A DNA stretch of 64,000 bases from Isoetes taiwanensis (lineage: Eukaryota; Streptophyta; Lycopodiopsida; Isoetales; Isoetaceae): positions 10,374,081 to 10,438,080 of the forward strand of contig JAJEKV010000047.1 in NCBI GenBank assembly GCA_021234155.1, in the 5' to 3' direction. The notes below the pieces were generated by a model. The model did not search any database and was not told where the DNA came from. It worked only from the letters and a program-made list of their open reading frames with translations. Position 1 is the first letter of the stretch. Each line of letters starts with the position of its first letter. This document shows, piece after piece, positions 45,746-57,840 of this stretch. Position numbers and translations under genes: made by a program.

Positions 45746-46887
45746 AGTTGAACATAGTTGCAGATGCTCTCTCCAGGAGACCTTTTGAGACGAGAACGCA
45801 TTGTAATGCCATATCAACACTTTCGAGTGAGTATGGCAAGAAAATTGAGGAGACATTGCCATCAGATGGCAATTTCAAGGAAGTGTGGGCTAGCCTCTCT
45901 AAGGAGGCAAGAACAGATAAGGAAAGGGAGGCCTTCAAACATTATAAGAATGAAGATAATCTCCTATACCATAAAAACAAGTTGTGTGTACCTGGATCAT
46001 CGGGAGTAAGGAAGCTAATACTTCATGATACACACAAAAGCCCTATAGCCGGCCATGCAGGATTTATGAAGACATGTTTCAAGATAAGAAGTACTTACTT
46101 CTGGCCCGGCATGAAGAAACAGATAGCCCAATACATTTGGGAGTGCCAGTTGTGCCAGCAGACCAAAGCGGAGCAAGTCCGAATCCCGGGAGCCTTGGAG
46201 CCATTAGCAGTGCCAAATGCCAAATGGAAAGTCATAATCATGGACTTCATTACAGGACTACCAAGAACCCTAAGAGGCAAGGATGCTTTGATAGTGGTCA
46301 TGGACAAGTTGTCCAAAATGGCACACTTTGTGCCTTGCAGGACCACAGATACGGCATTAGATACTGCCATCCTATTTGTAAAGGAGATCTTTAGACTCCA
46401 TGGCATGCCTCGTGAGATTATCTCAGATAAGGATTCTAAGTTTATGAGTGCTTTTTGGCAGGATCTGTTCAACGCTATCCAGACAAAGCTCTTCATGAGC
46501 ACGGCATATCACCCGCAAACCGATGGTCAAACGAAGCGAACTAATCGAATTATCGAAGATATGCTAAGGAGTTATATGTGGAACAAGCAGTCCAAGTGGG
46601 ATGATTTCATCCACTTAGTAGAGTTCGCCTACAATAGTACGAAACAGGAGTCATCCCAGATGTCCCCTTTTATGATCAATTATGGGTACCAGTGCCTGAC
46701 CCCCAATACTTGGCACAATCCAGTGTCAAAGGTAGAAGTCTCCCAGCAAATGCTATCAGATATACAGCAGCTAGTTGAAGAGGTAAGGGGATATTTGTTG
46801 GCGGCAAGAAGTCGGCAAAAGAGTGTAGCCGACAGGCACAGGACCATAAGGGAGTTCAAGGTAGGACCCGGTGGGCAGGCCCTTTAA
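45746..46887 (+). pseudogene. chromovirus RNase H tail and integrase
   Basis: Starts with NIVADALSRRPF, the conserved end of RNase H. Integrase follows, with an HHCC finger (HDTHKSPIAGHAGF ... CQLCQQTKAE), first catalytic Asp in IMDFITGLP near 46240 and second in IISDKDSKFM near 46420. The third catalytic position, Glu in DGQTE of the family and 35 residues later, is Lys (DGQTKRTNR near 46528). This 379-codon frame is otherwise intact to 46887, ending at a frameshift before the GPY/F-like NLEPVGTRAYKLDL. The E-to-K change should abolish strand transfer. Confidence 0.88.
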
Positions 46888-47230
46888 AAATTTGGAGCCA
46901 GTAGGCACCCGTGCCTACAAGCTAGATCTTCCAACAAGCACCTCAAAGTCCATAAGGTCTTCCATGTGAGCCTCTTGAAAAGGCACAACCCAAACCCCCG
47001 ATGAGGTTTTGGAGACTCCAACCCTGTTAAAATGACGGAGGAACAAGTTGAGATTGTGCCCGAATTGCTTCTTGATAAAGCATTCAAGAAGACCAGAGGT
47101 CTCGCCTCCTCCAATATTTGGTCAAGTGGAAGCACTTGCCCGTGGAGGATGCGACGGGGTATTGAAGCGAGTTTGGAGAAACAATACCCGACTTCATGAG
47201 GGAGTTTGATGGGCGAAGTCGCCTCCCGAC
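46888..47230 (+). pseudogene. chromovirus integrase C-terminus with chromodomain
   Basis: In shifting frames: AYKLDLP near 46915, KVHKVFHVSLLKRHNPNP near 46945, EEQVEIVPELLLDKAFKK near 47040, YLVKWKHLPVEDATGYEASL near 47117-47175 and EKQYP near 47178. The order 'pe.lld...k......YLVKWK..p.edaT.e....l...yp' is that of a chromodomain, which tethers these integrases to histone marks. The expected Trp after 'edaT' is Gly here. Confidence 0.65.
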
Positions 47231-47334
47231 CTTGTCAACGCCGGTCGCCCGGTGGTTAGTTAGTGTGGCCTTAGTTAGCTTGAGTAAGGCACATGCATTG
47301 TAGTTAGTAAGATGCATGTGCCAACATCTTGGAC

Positions 47335-47690
47335 GTGTAAGCGATGATGGGATACGCCCCAAAGGCATTCCCTAGGCCAACATGCACCAAGGGTGCGCAT
47401 GACCAGGAGGGTCATGTGAGAGAGGAAGTTAGGCATGGTGGGCGATGATGGGACATCGGTCGGATGATCCCTATGTCACGATGCGGGGCACGCCGCGACC
47501 GACCATGGGGGTCATGGTGAGGTATAAGTGACCATGCGCGATGATGGGATCGTGAGACGTTCCCTAGCTTTAAACCCTCTGGGGCATGGGGCACTGGGGA
47601 GTACTCGACAACGGGTAATCGAGTACAAGGTAGCACTTGATCATGGGCAATGATAGGATCATCTTAAATGGTCCTTAACTCAAATCCTTA
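47335..47690. repeat. degenerate ~100-bp repeats in the chromovirus 3' region
   Basis: GCGATGATGGGA or close variants start at 47341, 47442, 47538 and 47647, with spacings of 101, 96 and 109. Each is followed about 25-30 bp later by a TTCCCTAG/GATCCC/GGTCC-like word. No coding sequence. Confidence 0.65.
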
Positions 47691-48030
47691 TGGGCAGGGT
47701 GTTTTTTAGTGGCCCCGGCGGGCCAGTTGGCCACACATTCACATATTTCATAAAACAGTCGGCCACACTAGAGTAGGATGCATTCTCACCATGATCAATG
47801 GGTGGTGGCCAGTTTAAAAAACCAATTTATTAAATTCACTCCATAAGTGGCCAATTTGACATTTGCCAAATTTTTAAACCCCTAGGGCGTGGCCATTTCA
47901 AAATATTATGCGCATTAGCAACCTGTTGTGGTGGCCAGGATATTTCTACGATATAGTCAGGCTCTATATTGGCCAAGTATAGGGGCATAATTTTGTCACT
48001 TGTAAGGGGCTAACATCTTTTTGAATTTAG

Positions 48031-48260
48031 CCTGTGGGTCCTGTGGTAAGACGTTAAACTGCCATACCCAAGGTCACGGGTTCAACGCCTCGTTGTGAAA
48101 GTGGCCATGCAATGTAAAGTTGGTGGGGGAAGGACCCACTTCAGCAATGTAAAGTGGTGGGGGCAGGACCCATCTGGGTGTGTTGTAAAGTGTCACATGT
48201 CCGATAGGACGCTGCCTTGTGGCGTGACGTTAAAATCTCTTCTTCTTCTTCTTCTTCTTA
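48031..48260 (+). mobile_element. tRNA-derived SINE-like element with (CTT)n tail
   Basis: A box-A-like TGTGGTAAGACG (48042-48053) and a box-B-like GGGTTCAACGCC (48078-48089) lie about 36 bp apart, as in Pol III promoters of tRNA-derived SINEs. An unrelated body follows with a repeated GCAATGTAAAGTTGGTGGGG segment. The element ends in TTAAAATCT(CTT)n at 48237-48259. It lies inside the chromovirus 3' region and therefore probably inserted there. Clear target duplications were not found. It cannot fold as an intact tRNA. Confidence 0.5.
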
Positions 48261-49228
48261 AAGTTTTAAAGGCATTTTTAATACAATAGTATTTCTTTTT
48301 CAGTTAAAATTTGTTTTGATTCCATTTGCAATTTGCAAATCGAATTTGTTTTTCATCATCCAGCCTGAATATGCTCTTCATCATCCCAACTCAAATCAAG
48401 CTCCGTTTCCTTTTACAAATACTTGCCAGTGATCCATTTTGCAAATTGATTTGCGCTTCTGCCTACATTTAGCATCTTTAATACGTTCAAATTATCTTAT
48501 AGTAATCTTAGTTAGAGAAGTGTAGAATGTATTTGTTTGTGACAACTACATAGAGAATCATAGAAACTAGAGATTGTCTTACTGACATGGCAATCATCTC
48601 TACATGTTAGGTGTATGGATGTGGCCAATTCAGATTTTTGGAGAAAAATTGGTTTCATGATTTTGCCAATTAACTTACAACCTCTTGATTTAACGATTCA
48701 AAAAAGGGCCAGGCCAAGCTACGCTTAGCAAATTATCCAAGGTAAGTGGTGGCCAATACGTTATGCCCCATCAAATATATAAGGAGGTTAAAAAATACTC
48801 TGCTTATGGGGCGAGTGCAAGGTAGTAGGGTAACCTTGAGCTAGTAGCTCGGCTCAAGGAGGTAATTAGGGGGGTGGTCCCCTAAAACCACAAACTTATT
48901 AACTAAACTAACGTAATGTGCTACTCGTGCAGGCAAGTGAGAAGGGAACATCGAGGAGGAGCGCATTACGTGGAGATGGGGAGCCATGATTTAGACTTAA
49001 ATTATGAACTCTAATAACTCTTGTAATAATGTTTTGGCTTATTATAAGGAGTAACCTTGTTAAGGCTATATAATTTTGTATAAGTACAAATATAGCCTAT
49101 ATTACTTGTTAACTGTTTAATAGGAAGTTGATCATTTCAATTAAATTGAAGTTGTGCACTTATGTTGTTTTGCAGGAATAGTGTAGGTTCGTCACCTTAG
49201 CGCAATGCTGAGGGCAGCATTGTCCTAA

Positions 49229-49240
49229 GGGGGGGGAGAA
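49229..49240 (+). promoter_or_regulatory. polypurine tract of the chromovirus
   Basis: GGGGGGGGAGAA directly precedes the LTR start TGTGACGTTC at 49241, the same arrangement as at 11486-11497. Confidence 0.85.
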
Positions 49241-49426
49241 TGTGACGTTCCAGAGAAATATACGCTATGAATACATATATTTCCGGGTCCGTCACTATAC
49301 AAGTCTACTTCGTAGCCTTGTATACCTTAGGAAGTGCCACGGGTGCATATCTAAGTTATATATGTAACTTAGATAACCTTAGGATAAGACACATGTCCCA
49401 CATGGCCTTATCCTATTGGGCAGCCG

Positions 49427-49505
49427 CCACGTGGCCATATCCTATTGGAGCCACGTGTCATCCCATGTGGACCCTAACCTATATTAACCTAAACCCTAAC
49501 CCTAG
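49427..49505 (+). promoter_or_regulatory. LTR promoter region: two G-boxes, TATA-like and telomere-like box
   Basis: CACGTG occurs at 49428-49433 and 49452-49457, TATATTAA at 49480-49487, then AAACCCTAACCCTAGG at 49490-49505. The surrounding CCTATTGG repeats include ATTGG. G-boxes bind bZIP/bHLH factors, and telo-boxes occur in plant promoters of growth-related genes. Activity is inference. Confidence 0.45.
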
Positions 49506-49751
49506 GCCTCTTTTCCTAGCCCTATCACCCTGGGAACCTTCTTCGCACTCAAAACCCCGTTTCGAGCACCGTTTGCTATGGCATAGCCTAGTGCAGCAGC
49601 CCGCAGAGTGTGTGCATGATCTTGGAGTGAGCACGGCTTTGACCATTCGTGGAGCATGGAGACGCCAGGAATGGGAGGGAGCGCTTCGGGAGCAGGTATT
49701 TGGAGTAGTGTAAGTTAGCACTCCAGATGGGTCAGTATGTTGTATCTAGAG

Positions 49752-49967
<216 letters not shown>

Positions 49968-51080
49968 AGAGCCATCCTAGAACCCTTATTGAACATCTTG
50001 AACCCTAATCAAGAACCCTAACTGTAAGTTAGATATGTATGATTAGGTTAAGATGTTCTTATGATGATTATCATGATATGATGTTATGTGAAATTGGTTG
50101 ATCATGTTTGCTCCTCTTGTATTGGGAAGGGGGGGTAGAGACCTAGTAGCCTTACTTAGTAATGCTCCTAGTTAGACCCTTTAGTTCCTATTATTGTACG
50201 GCATGTGCATAGGAACCCACCGGGCTACGGGGCTATGATGTGACTCAGCACTACACAACAAGGCTAGCGGAGATACGGAGGGAGGGTCCCTGCTGAGCGT
50301 GGCTACTAGGGACCCCATAGCGGGCTAGGCTTATGGCTGGTCACTTCGTGTGGGCCGGGCATGGGTCCGACACCTCCTGGGGTAATGGTGTTGCCCTGCC
50401 TCTCAAGAGTTGCAAGTGTTGGCCTGGCTCTTGTTTCGGAGGGTAAGTCGGCGACGCATCGTGTGTCGCCACGATTCTCTAGTCGCCTGAGGAACCTCTA
50501 GACCCTGGGAAGGGGAGATGCAACCCTTCCTGCCTCGATGGATCAGGGAGATGCAACCTGGAGTAGTCCCGATGGGTGATACCATGGGATTGCATATCCG
50601 GCAGGCTAGAATCATGCCAGAGCCTGATCTAGCCCATCTGCAAAGTATACACAGGAGGGGCAGATGGAGTGGTCAACCCTAGCCATTGTCTATAGTCAGC
50701 CCCGCCATTGTTATGACTCGGTCTGCTCTATCTTGAGATCTAGCCGTCGGTCTACTTTCCCCAAGAGTCCGAGCCTTGGGTAGGAGCTCCTCATGTTTTA
50801 CGGTATATGTTTATCTCTGATGTGTCTCTGTATATGTGGATGTGCTACCCTTCGAGGTAGTGTGATGCATTGTTATTGCTAGTTATGACGATGTTTATGC
50901 TTCCGCTGTGATAGGAGCCCATAGGGGAAGGGCACGCAAGACACCTTCGTGTCCCCTTCCCGCACTAGGGATACCCTGGAGTGTGGGAAAGACGGAGGGA
51001 CCGTGCAGTCGAAGGACCGGATGGGGGATTTCCTACGGAGTGTACGGCCGGGCGCCGTATATTTTGTGGGGAGCGTCACA

Positions 51081-52393
51081 CATACTTTGCAAATAGATTG
51101 AAAAGTTTCAAGTCTCGACTGTAGCTTGCCAGAGACGTAACCCTAAGGCTACTCCAAGGTTGCATCTCCCTTGGTCCGATGAGGCAAGAAGGCTACTCCT
51201 TCCAAGAGGTATCTTGCCATAGCAGGCAGCTAGAGATACGAGGCCGCCCCCGTTCGTACTCAACCTAATCTCATTGAGGTGATGCATAGAGGTCAAACCC
51301 ATACCTTCACCACACGTAGTGACAAGGTATTAGGGCTAGCTTGCTATAAATGCCCAATGATGCAAGCACATCCTAGATCCCTTTGCAATCAAACAAGTCC
51401 CCATTTTAAGCCCATAAGGCCACGGGCCCACGATCAGGTGGGCTCTCTATGCACAGGCTGCATTGTAATGGGAATTGCAAAGGTCTGCTCCTAGGTCCCT
51501 ACCCCCCTTACCCCCATACACAAGAGGTGCAAAACAGAGTATCATACCATGATCATCTTACATTAAAATAGAACAACAGTTCTAATATATTATGTCTAAT
51601 CCCTAAATAATACAAAGGCCAGTGTTCTTTGGTCAGTCTGATTTTAGGGTTAATGGTCTATGAGCATGTAATACTAAATAGGGATGCTCCCTAGCTTAAG
51701 TCCTACTTTTAAGCTAGGATTAACAACCTAAACTATAACCAACCTTCCACAGAAACTGCCTGACATGGCGCTCTCCACTAAATGCGAAGGTCTTTGGGGC
51801 AAGACCCTATATATATGAGCTCTAGTCGAAGCTTTGAGACTGCTTTTTGTGCCCTCCAAAGCCCAAAATGACCTTCAGAAGTGCCCTAATTCGTTCCTGG
51901 CCCAAACCTAAAAGGTTTTAGGGTTCAAGCTCTCTCCTTTATATAGGCCTCGAAATTGGGGCTTTGGTCTGCGATTGGCCCACTTGGTGCAATGATGTCT
52001 TGCCACATGGCAAATGGGATCACTAGTACCTTTATGGCAAATACCTATTAATAGGTATTTGGGATGGGGTGCTCTCCCCTTGACATGTGTCACACATGCA
52101 ATGGGGCACATGTGGGTTTTAATAGCTCACACTTAATATGTTATGATAGAATAACATGTTTGGTGTTTGCCACTAGGGGGAAATATATTATACGACGCAT
52201 GTAATATATCTAAGGTACATTGTTGATCTTATACCATTGGTATAATACACCAATTCCACTCATGGTCTCTACGCACCATTATACCTATAGTATGATCGTG
52301 ATCTACCCTTGTACATGTCATCTTGGTGACGTGTACTGTGACATGGCGGTATAATATGCATATTCCTAACGTATATTATACTGGAACGTCACA
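51081..52393 (-). mobile_element. partial LTR (minus strand), chromovirus family
   Basis: On the minus strand it starts TGTGACGTTCCAGTATAATATACG at 52393 (split here at 20 bases or fewer when read: TGTGACGTTCCAG, then TATAATATACG). It follows LTR motifs (GGGAGATGCAACC, GGAGTAG, GGCAAGCTA) and ends at GCAAAGTATG next to 51080. The last ~430 bp of the LTR are missing. It abuts the plus-strand LTR directly. Confidence 0.6.
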
Positions 52394-53385
52394 CCATGAG
52401 AACCCCTGATTCTTCTGCAGACGAAACAATGTAAGAACGACATAAGGGAAAATGATAAAATGGCAAGGAAAAAATGGTCCCCAAAGGAAACAATTTGAGG
52501 GCAAAGAAAATGAAAATGAAGCAAATAGAAACGACAAGCGACCAAGGATCTGACAAAGTGAGTTCATGGAAAATCCAGAATGGAGATGCACAGAAAAACA
52601 CTGATGTGCGAAACTCAAATGCCAAGCTCCAAATAGGGTGAGTGACTGGCTATTGCTAACTGCTCGGAACACTTGTCACCTAGTTCTAGAAGGCCATTTA
52701 CCTTCTATTCGTTGGAAAGGAAGTTAAATGTGGCTTCCAGTCTCATTTCCTTTTCTTTTTTCCTTTGCCGGAGCTATGGCGTCGCGATAGCTCTGTTTGT
52801 TGGCAATGGTGGTGCCGGACCTTCTTTTACATTGGCGCTTGTCTTTAGATTGAGATTACTTCATTTTATCTTCTTGTTGGTGCCTTTCTTGTTGTTTTTT
52901 ATTGAGAATCCTTCGAGATGTTGGCTATGGCACCGCTAGATATGGCACTTAGCTTTTCAGGTGCTTAGATTTGTAGGTGCTTAGCTTGTATTGCAAATCT
53001 TTGAAGTCCGTCGTTAATTATACAATCTTTAGTTATTCATCGTGTTGATCTTGATTTATTTTCTTTGCATCTTGTTCGCTTTTTCTTTTTCTAATAGTAG
53101 GTCTCTCTCCTCTAGGTAGTTCTACAAGTTACAAAGAGCCTATAAACCATTAAGATGCTTTAACATGTCTAGGGATTTTATATCCTGGCTCTGATCTTCA
53201 TAATATTTTTTCAAGTGTGGCTGATTTTAGGATGTTTCTCCATATTTCCTAAGTTTGACCTAGATTTACTCTATTACTGTGTTTTCTTTGATCTTGGAAA
53301 GGTCCTAGCAATTTTTATTACACAGCTTTTGCTTCAAGTATCTTATTACATTCTAACCTTTTTTCTTATCTTTCTATACTTTAGT

Positions 53386-53658
53386 ATGAAAGATATACAC
53401 ATTGAAAATCCTTCTCCTCAATCAAACGTTTTCGTGAATGTTGCTCAAGAGAATAGTGCTCTTGAGAACTTTCAGCTTCTTGAAGTTGATGCTCTTATTG
53501 AGAACATGACCGATCAACTAGATGGATTTTAGAACGAATTTGGTGGTATAGAGAATGATGAAGATGATATTGCTACAAATAGAGAGGAATTCCTTCCATT
53601 AGATGAAGAGATTGTGAGGATTATAGATGTCGATGGAGAGACCATTCCCCTAGGCTAA
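53386..53658 (+). pseudogene. acidic ORF remnant conserved in both duplicates (copy 1)
   Basis: ATG at 53386 opens a frame with KDIHIENPSPQ, NVAQENSALENFQLLEVDAL and NREEFLPLDEEIVRII to TAA at 53658, with one stop (53530). The same frame exists at 57048-57320. It is strongly acidic, with no known domain recognised. It could be an exon of a host or element gene that was duplicated with its surroundings. Confidence 0.4.
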
Positions 53659-54150
53659 CAAAATGGGCTAGAAGACTTTTGGTACATGAAGGAGAACTTT
53701 AATGATGATGCTCCTATAGTTATTGAAGATCTTATTTGAGAGTGCTCAACAACATGCTTGTGCCTTTTATCATTCAAGTCAAGAAGAACAATGGATAAAT
53801 GTATCCTCGTGGGAGGTAATTGTATTGAATGTACTTCGTTTCTTGATCTTTCTTAATAATAGTTTTTATTGTTTTATGTTGCACTTTAAGTATATTGTTC
53901 GGAACTATTGGAAGGATTATTAGAAAGAGACAGAATAGAGGGTTGGAGAATCGAGGCATATAGCGGGAGGCTAAATTTAATAGTCTTTAGTCTAATATAT
54001 TTTCAAGGTTTGTGCAAGCTTTTGTTTTTGTTGTAAAAGGTCTAGGAGTCTAAGAGTTGGCCGTAGATCTAAGAAGGCTGCATGGATTATCTATGCAAAG
54101 AAAAAGGACTCCGCCATCCGACATAGATAATTCAATTATCATGGACATGG

Positions 54151-54665
54151 GGGGATGTTTGTAAAGAATCAAGGGCTATGGTGAAGGACTAGTAATTAGG
54201 CCTCTCGGGTTGGATGTTCATTAAAGTTCAAAATCTATCGGGTGAGTGCAAACCTTACCATGTGTTGTGTCTCTGCCAGATTAATAAAAACAAGATGTTG
54301 ATGCATCGAGGGGTTGCCCTTTACAAACACGGGTTCGTTTCCATTTTGTCATCGCCTAATTTTTTGATATAAGACTCTTTACTTCCCGCCTTTCCCTGGG
54401 TCGATCTCACCGCTAAGCGTGTAAATGTAAGCACAAACAATATGCTCACCGCGAAGGGTGAGGTACCATCAACAACATAGCATCATCATCATAATACAAC
54501 ATCACCATAGCATCACCTGGAAGTCCTAATCCATACTCAGACTCCGTGAGGTAGGACTGGCGGTCTGGGCCACAAGATAATAGTAGACAGAAGTTGTAAT
54601 ACTAGAATTGGCTTGCAATGGAATAATGGCAAAGGGTAGTACACTCCATCTGCCCCTCCTCTGCA
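54151..54665. other. junction between the duplicated segments
   Basis: No gene recognised. It contains an AATAAA-bearing stretch near 54281 and CAT-rich sequence near 54470-54515. It separates copy 1 from copy 2. Confidence 0.4.
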
Positions 54666-55997
54666 TACTTTGCAGATAGATTAAAAAGCTTCGGGTCTCG
54701 ATTGCAGCCTGCCGGAGACGTAACTCTAAGGCTACTCCAAGGTTGTATCTGTCTTGGTCCGATGAGGCAAGAAAGCTCCCTTCCAAGAGGTATCTTGCCA
54801 GAGCAAGCAATTAGAAAGACAAGGCCTTACCCGCTCGTACTCAACCTAACCTCATTGAGGTGACGCATCACCTAGGAGGGTCAAACCCATACCTTGCCCA
54901 CATGCAGTGACAAGGTATTAGGTCTAGCTTGCTATGGATCCCTCACAGTGCAAGCACACCCTGGATCCCTTTGCAATCGGAACAAGTCCCCTATTTTAAG
55001 CCAATCAAGGCCCTAGGCCCACGATCAGGCACTCTATGCACAGGCCGCATGGGAATTGCAAAGGTCTACCTACTACAATCATGCTACACATCCTAGGTCT
55101 CTATTTCCCTTATCCCCATACACAAAAGGTGGAAAATATAGTATCATACCATGATCATCTAACATCATACAGTTCTAATACATTATGTCTAATCCCTAAA
55201 GAATACACGGGTCAGTGTTCTTTGCTCAGTCTATTTGTAGGGTTAATGGTCTATGAGCATGCAACACTAAACAGAGATGCTCCCTTGCTTAAGTCCTACT
55301 GTTAAGCTGGAATTAACAACCTAAACTATAACCAAACTGCTCCTTCACACAACTCTCCACTGAAACTGCTTGACATGGCGCTCTCCACTAAAGACAAAGG
55401 TGCTGGGGCAGCACCTTAGATATATGAGCTCTACCTACTGAAGCTCAGATCGCTTTTGTGCCCTCCAAAGCCCAAAATGACCTTCTAAGTGCCCTAACTC
55501 GCTCTTGGCCCAAAACCTAAAAGGTTTTAGGGTTTAGGCTCTCCTTTATATATGCCTCAAAATTGGGCCGTTTGTCTGCGATTGGGCCACTTGGTCCAAT
55601 GATGCACATGGCAAGTGGGGCCACTAGCATCTTTATGGCAAATACCTATTAATAGATATTTGGGATGGGGTGCTCTCCCCTTGACATGTGTCACACATGC
55701 AATGGGGCACATGTGGGTTTTAATGGCTCACACTCACTTAACAAGTTATATTAGAATAACATGTTGAGTGTTTTCCACAAGGAAGAATATATTATACAAT
55801 GCACGTAATATATCTAAGGTCCATTATTGGTCTTATGCCATTAGTATAATACACCAATTCTCCTCATGGTCTCTATGCACCATTATACCTATAGTATGTT
55901 CGTGATCTACCCTCGTACATGTCATCTTGGTGATGTGTACGGTGATGTGGCAGTATAATACACGTATTCCTAGCATATATTATACTGGAACGTCACA
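54541..55997 (-). mobile_element. partial LTR (minus strand), chromovirus family
   Basis: On the minus strand it begins TGTGACGTTCCAG at 55997 and extends further at its far end than the 51081 copy (GCAGAGGAGGGGCAGATGGAG near 54650). The far boundary near 54541 is approximate. The position before the LTR start lacks a polypurine tract, so it looks like a solo or rearranged LTR. Confidence 0.55.
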
Positions 55998-57047
55998 CCG
56001 TGACAATGCCCTGATTCTTCTTTCGACGAAACGTTGTAAGAAGGATGTAAGGGAAAATGATAAAATGCCAAGGAAAAGACGGTCCCCAAAGAAGACAATT
56101 TGAGGGAAAAAATCGATGCTCTAAAAACAAAGCAAATAGAAACGACCAAGCGACCAAGGATCCGTGAAGTGAGCTCATGAAAATCCGTAATGGAGATGCG
56201 CACAAAAACACTGATGCAAGAAACTCAAATGCCAAGCTCCAAATAGGGTGAGTGCCTGGCAGTTGCTAACTGCTTGAGACACTTGTCACCTAGTTCTAGA
56301 AGGCCATTTACCTTTGGAAAGGAAGGTAAATGTGGCTCCCAATCTCATTTCCTTTTTTTTTTTTCTTTGCTGGAGCTATGGCATTGCTATAGCTCTATTT
56401 GTTGGCAATGGTGGTGTCCGACCTCCTTTTATGTTGGTGTTTGTCATTAGATTGAGATTACTTCACTTTATCTTTTTGTTGGTGCCTTTCTTGTTGTTTT
56501 TTGTTGAGAATCCTTTGAGATATCAGCTATGGCATCGCTAGATATGGCGCTTATCTTTTCAGGTGCTTAGATTTGTAGGTGCTTAGCTTGTAAGAGTTTT
56601 CTTCAAAATCTTTAAAGTCCTTCGCTAGTATACAATCTTTTAGTTATTCATCGTGTGATCTTGATTTATTTTCTTTGCATCTTGTTTGATTTTTCTTTTT
56701 CTAATAGTAGTTGTATCTCGTCTACTTAGTTCTACAAAGTTACGAAAATGGTTTACAACATTCAAATCACTTACATTTGTATTATTTTGGAAGGTGCAGA
56801 GCCTACAAACTATTGATATGCTTTAACATGTCTAAGATATTATATCCTAGCTCTGATCTTCATAATATTTCTTCCAGTGTAGCTCAATTTGGGATATTTC
56901 TCCCTATTTCCTAAGTTTGACCTAGATTTACTCTATTACTGTGTTTTCTTTGACCTTGGAAAGGTTTGAGCAGTTTTTATCACATGGCTTTTGCTTCAAA
57001 TATCTCATTACATTTTAATCTTTTTTCTTATCTTTCTATACCTTAGT

Positions 57048-57320
57048 ATGAAAGATATAGACATTGAAAATCCTTCTCCTCAATAGAACTTTTTCGTGAA
57101 TGTTGCTCAAGAGAATTGTGTTCTTGAGAACTTTCTGCTTCTTGAGGTTGATGCTCTTGTTGAGAATACAACTGATCAACTAGATGGATTTCAGAACGAT
57201 TTTGATGGTATAGACATTGATGAGGATCATATTGCTATAGATAGAGAGGAATTCATTCCATTAGATGAAGATATTGTGAGGATTATAAATGCCGGTAGAG
57301 AGACCATTCCCCTAGGCTAA
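57048..57320 (+). pseudogene. acidic ORF remnant conserved in both duplicates (copy 2)
   Basis: Counterpart of 53386-53658 in the same frame, with one stop near 57084. The body after it is open (NVAQENCVLENFLLLEVDAL, IDIDEDHIAIDREEFIPLDE). Function unknown. Confidence 0.4.
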
Positions 57321-57440
57321 CAAAATCGGCTAGAAGACTTTTAGTACATGGAGAACTTTAATGATGATGCTCCTATAGATATTGAAGATCTTATTTGAGA
57401 GTACTCAACAACATGCTTGTGCCTTTTATCATTCAAGTCA

Positions 57441-57472
57441 AGGAAGGAAGGAAGGAAGGAAGGAAGGAAGGA
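57441..57472. repeat. (GGAA)n microsatellite
   Basis: About eight GGAA units, absent from the aligned position of copy 1 (about 53780), where AAGTCAAGAAGAACAATGG is uninterrupted. The array therefore arose after the duplication. Confidence 0.93.
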
Positions 57473-57840
57473 GAACAATGGATAAATATATTCTCCTCGG
57501 AGGTAATTGTATTGAATGTACTTTGTTTCTTGATATTTTCTTAATAATAGTTTTTATTGTTTTATGTTGCACTTTAAACGTGTTGTTCAGAACTATTGGA
57601 AGGATGATTAGAAAGAGACAGGAATAGAGGGTTGGAGAATCAGGCATAATAGGGCCTAAATTTTATAGTCTTTAGTCTAATATATTTTCAAGGTTTGTGC
57701 TGTTGTAAAAAGATCTAGGAGTCTAGGAGTTGGCCAGAGATCTAAGAAGGTTGCATGGATTATCTATGCAAAGGAAAAGGACCTACCATCCCATTATAGA
57801 TAATTCCATTACCATGGCCATGGGTCTCAAAAAAAAAAAA

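Larger units (their letters stand above)
51081..54150. repeat. segmental tandem duplication, copy 1
   Basis: Matches 54666-57830 collinearly with offsets of 3585 (51083 to 54668), about 3604 (52383 to 55986) and 3662 (53386 to 57048). It contains a minus-strand LTR copy, an AT-rich region and an acidic ORF remnant. Similarity ends at CATGGACATGGGG (about 54150). 54151-54665 is not part of the matched unit. Confidence 0.85.
54666..57830. repeat. segmental tandem duplication, copy 2
   Basis: Second copy of 51081-54150, ending at CATGGCCATGGG (about 57822), followed by a 12-base poly(A) at 57828-57840. It differs by scattered substitutions and by a GGAA array at 57441. Confidence 0.85.

Noticed and set aside
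48031-48090. tRNA gene
   Set aside because: A- and B-box-like words exist, but the stems do not pair; better explained as a SINE head.
52673-52939. Hydrophobic plus-strand frame repeated at 56314
   Set aside because: Similarity is explained by the segmental duplication; T-rich DNA naturally gives Phe/Leu-rich frames and no other support exists.
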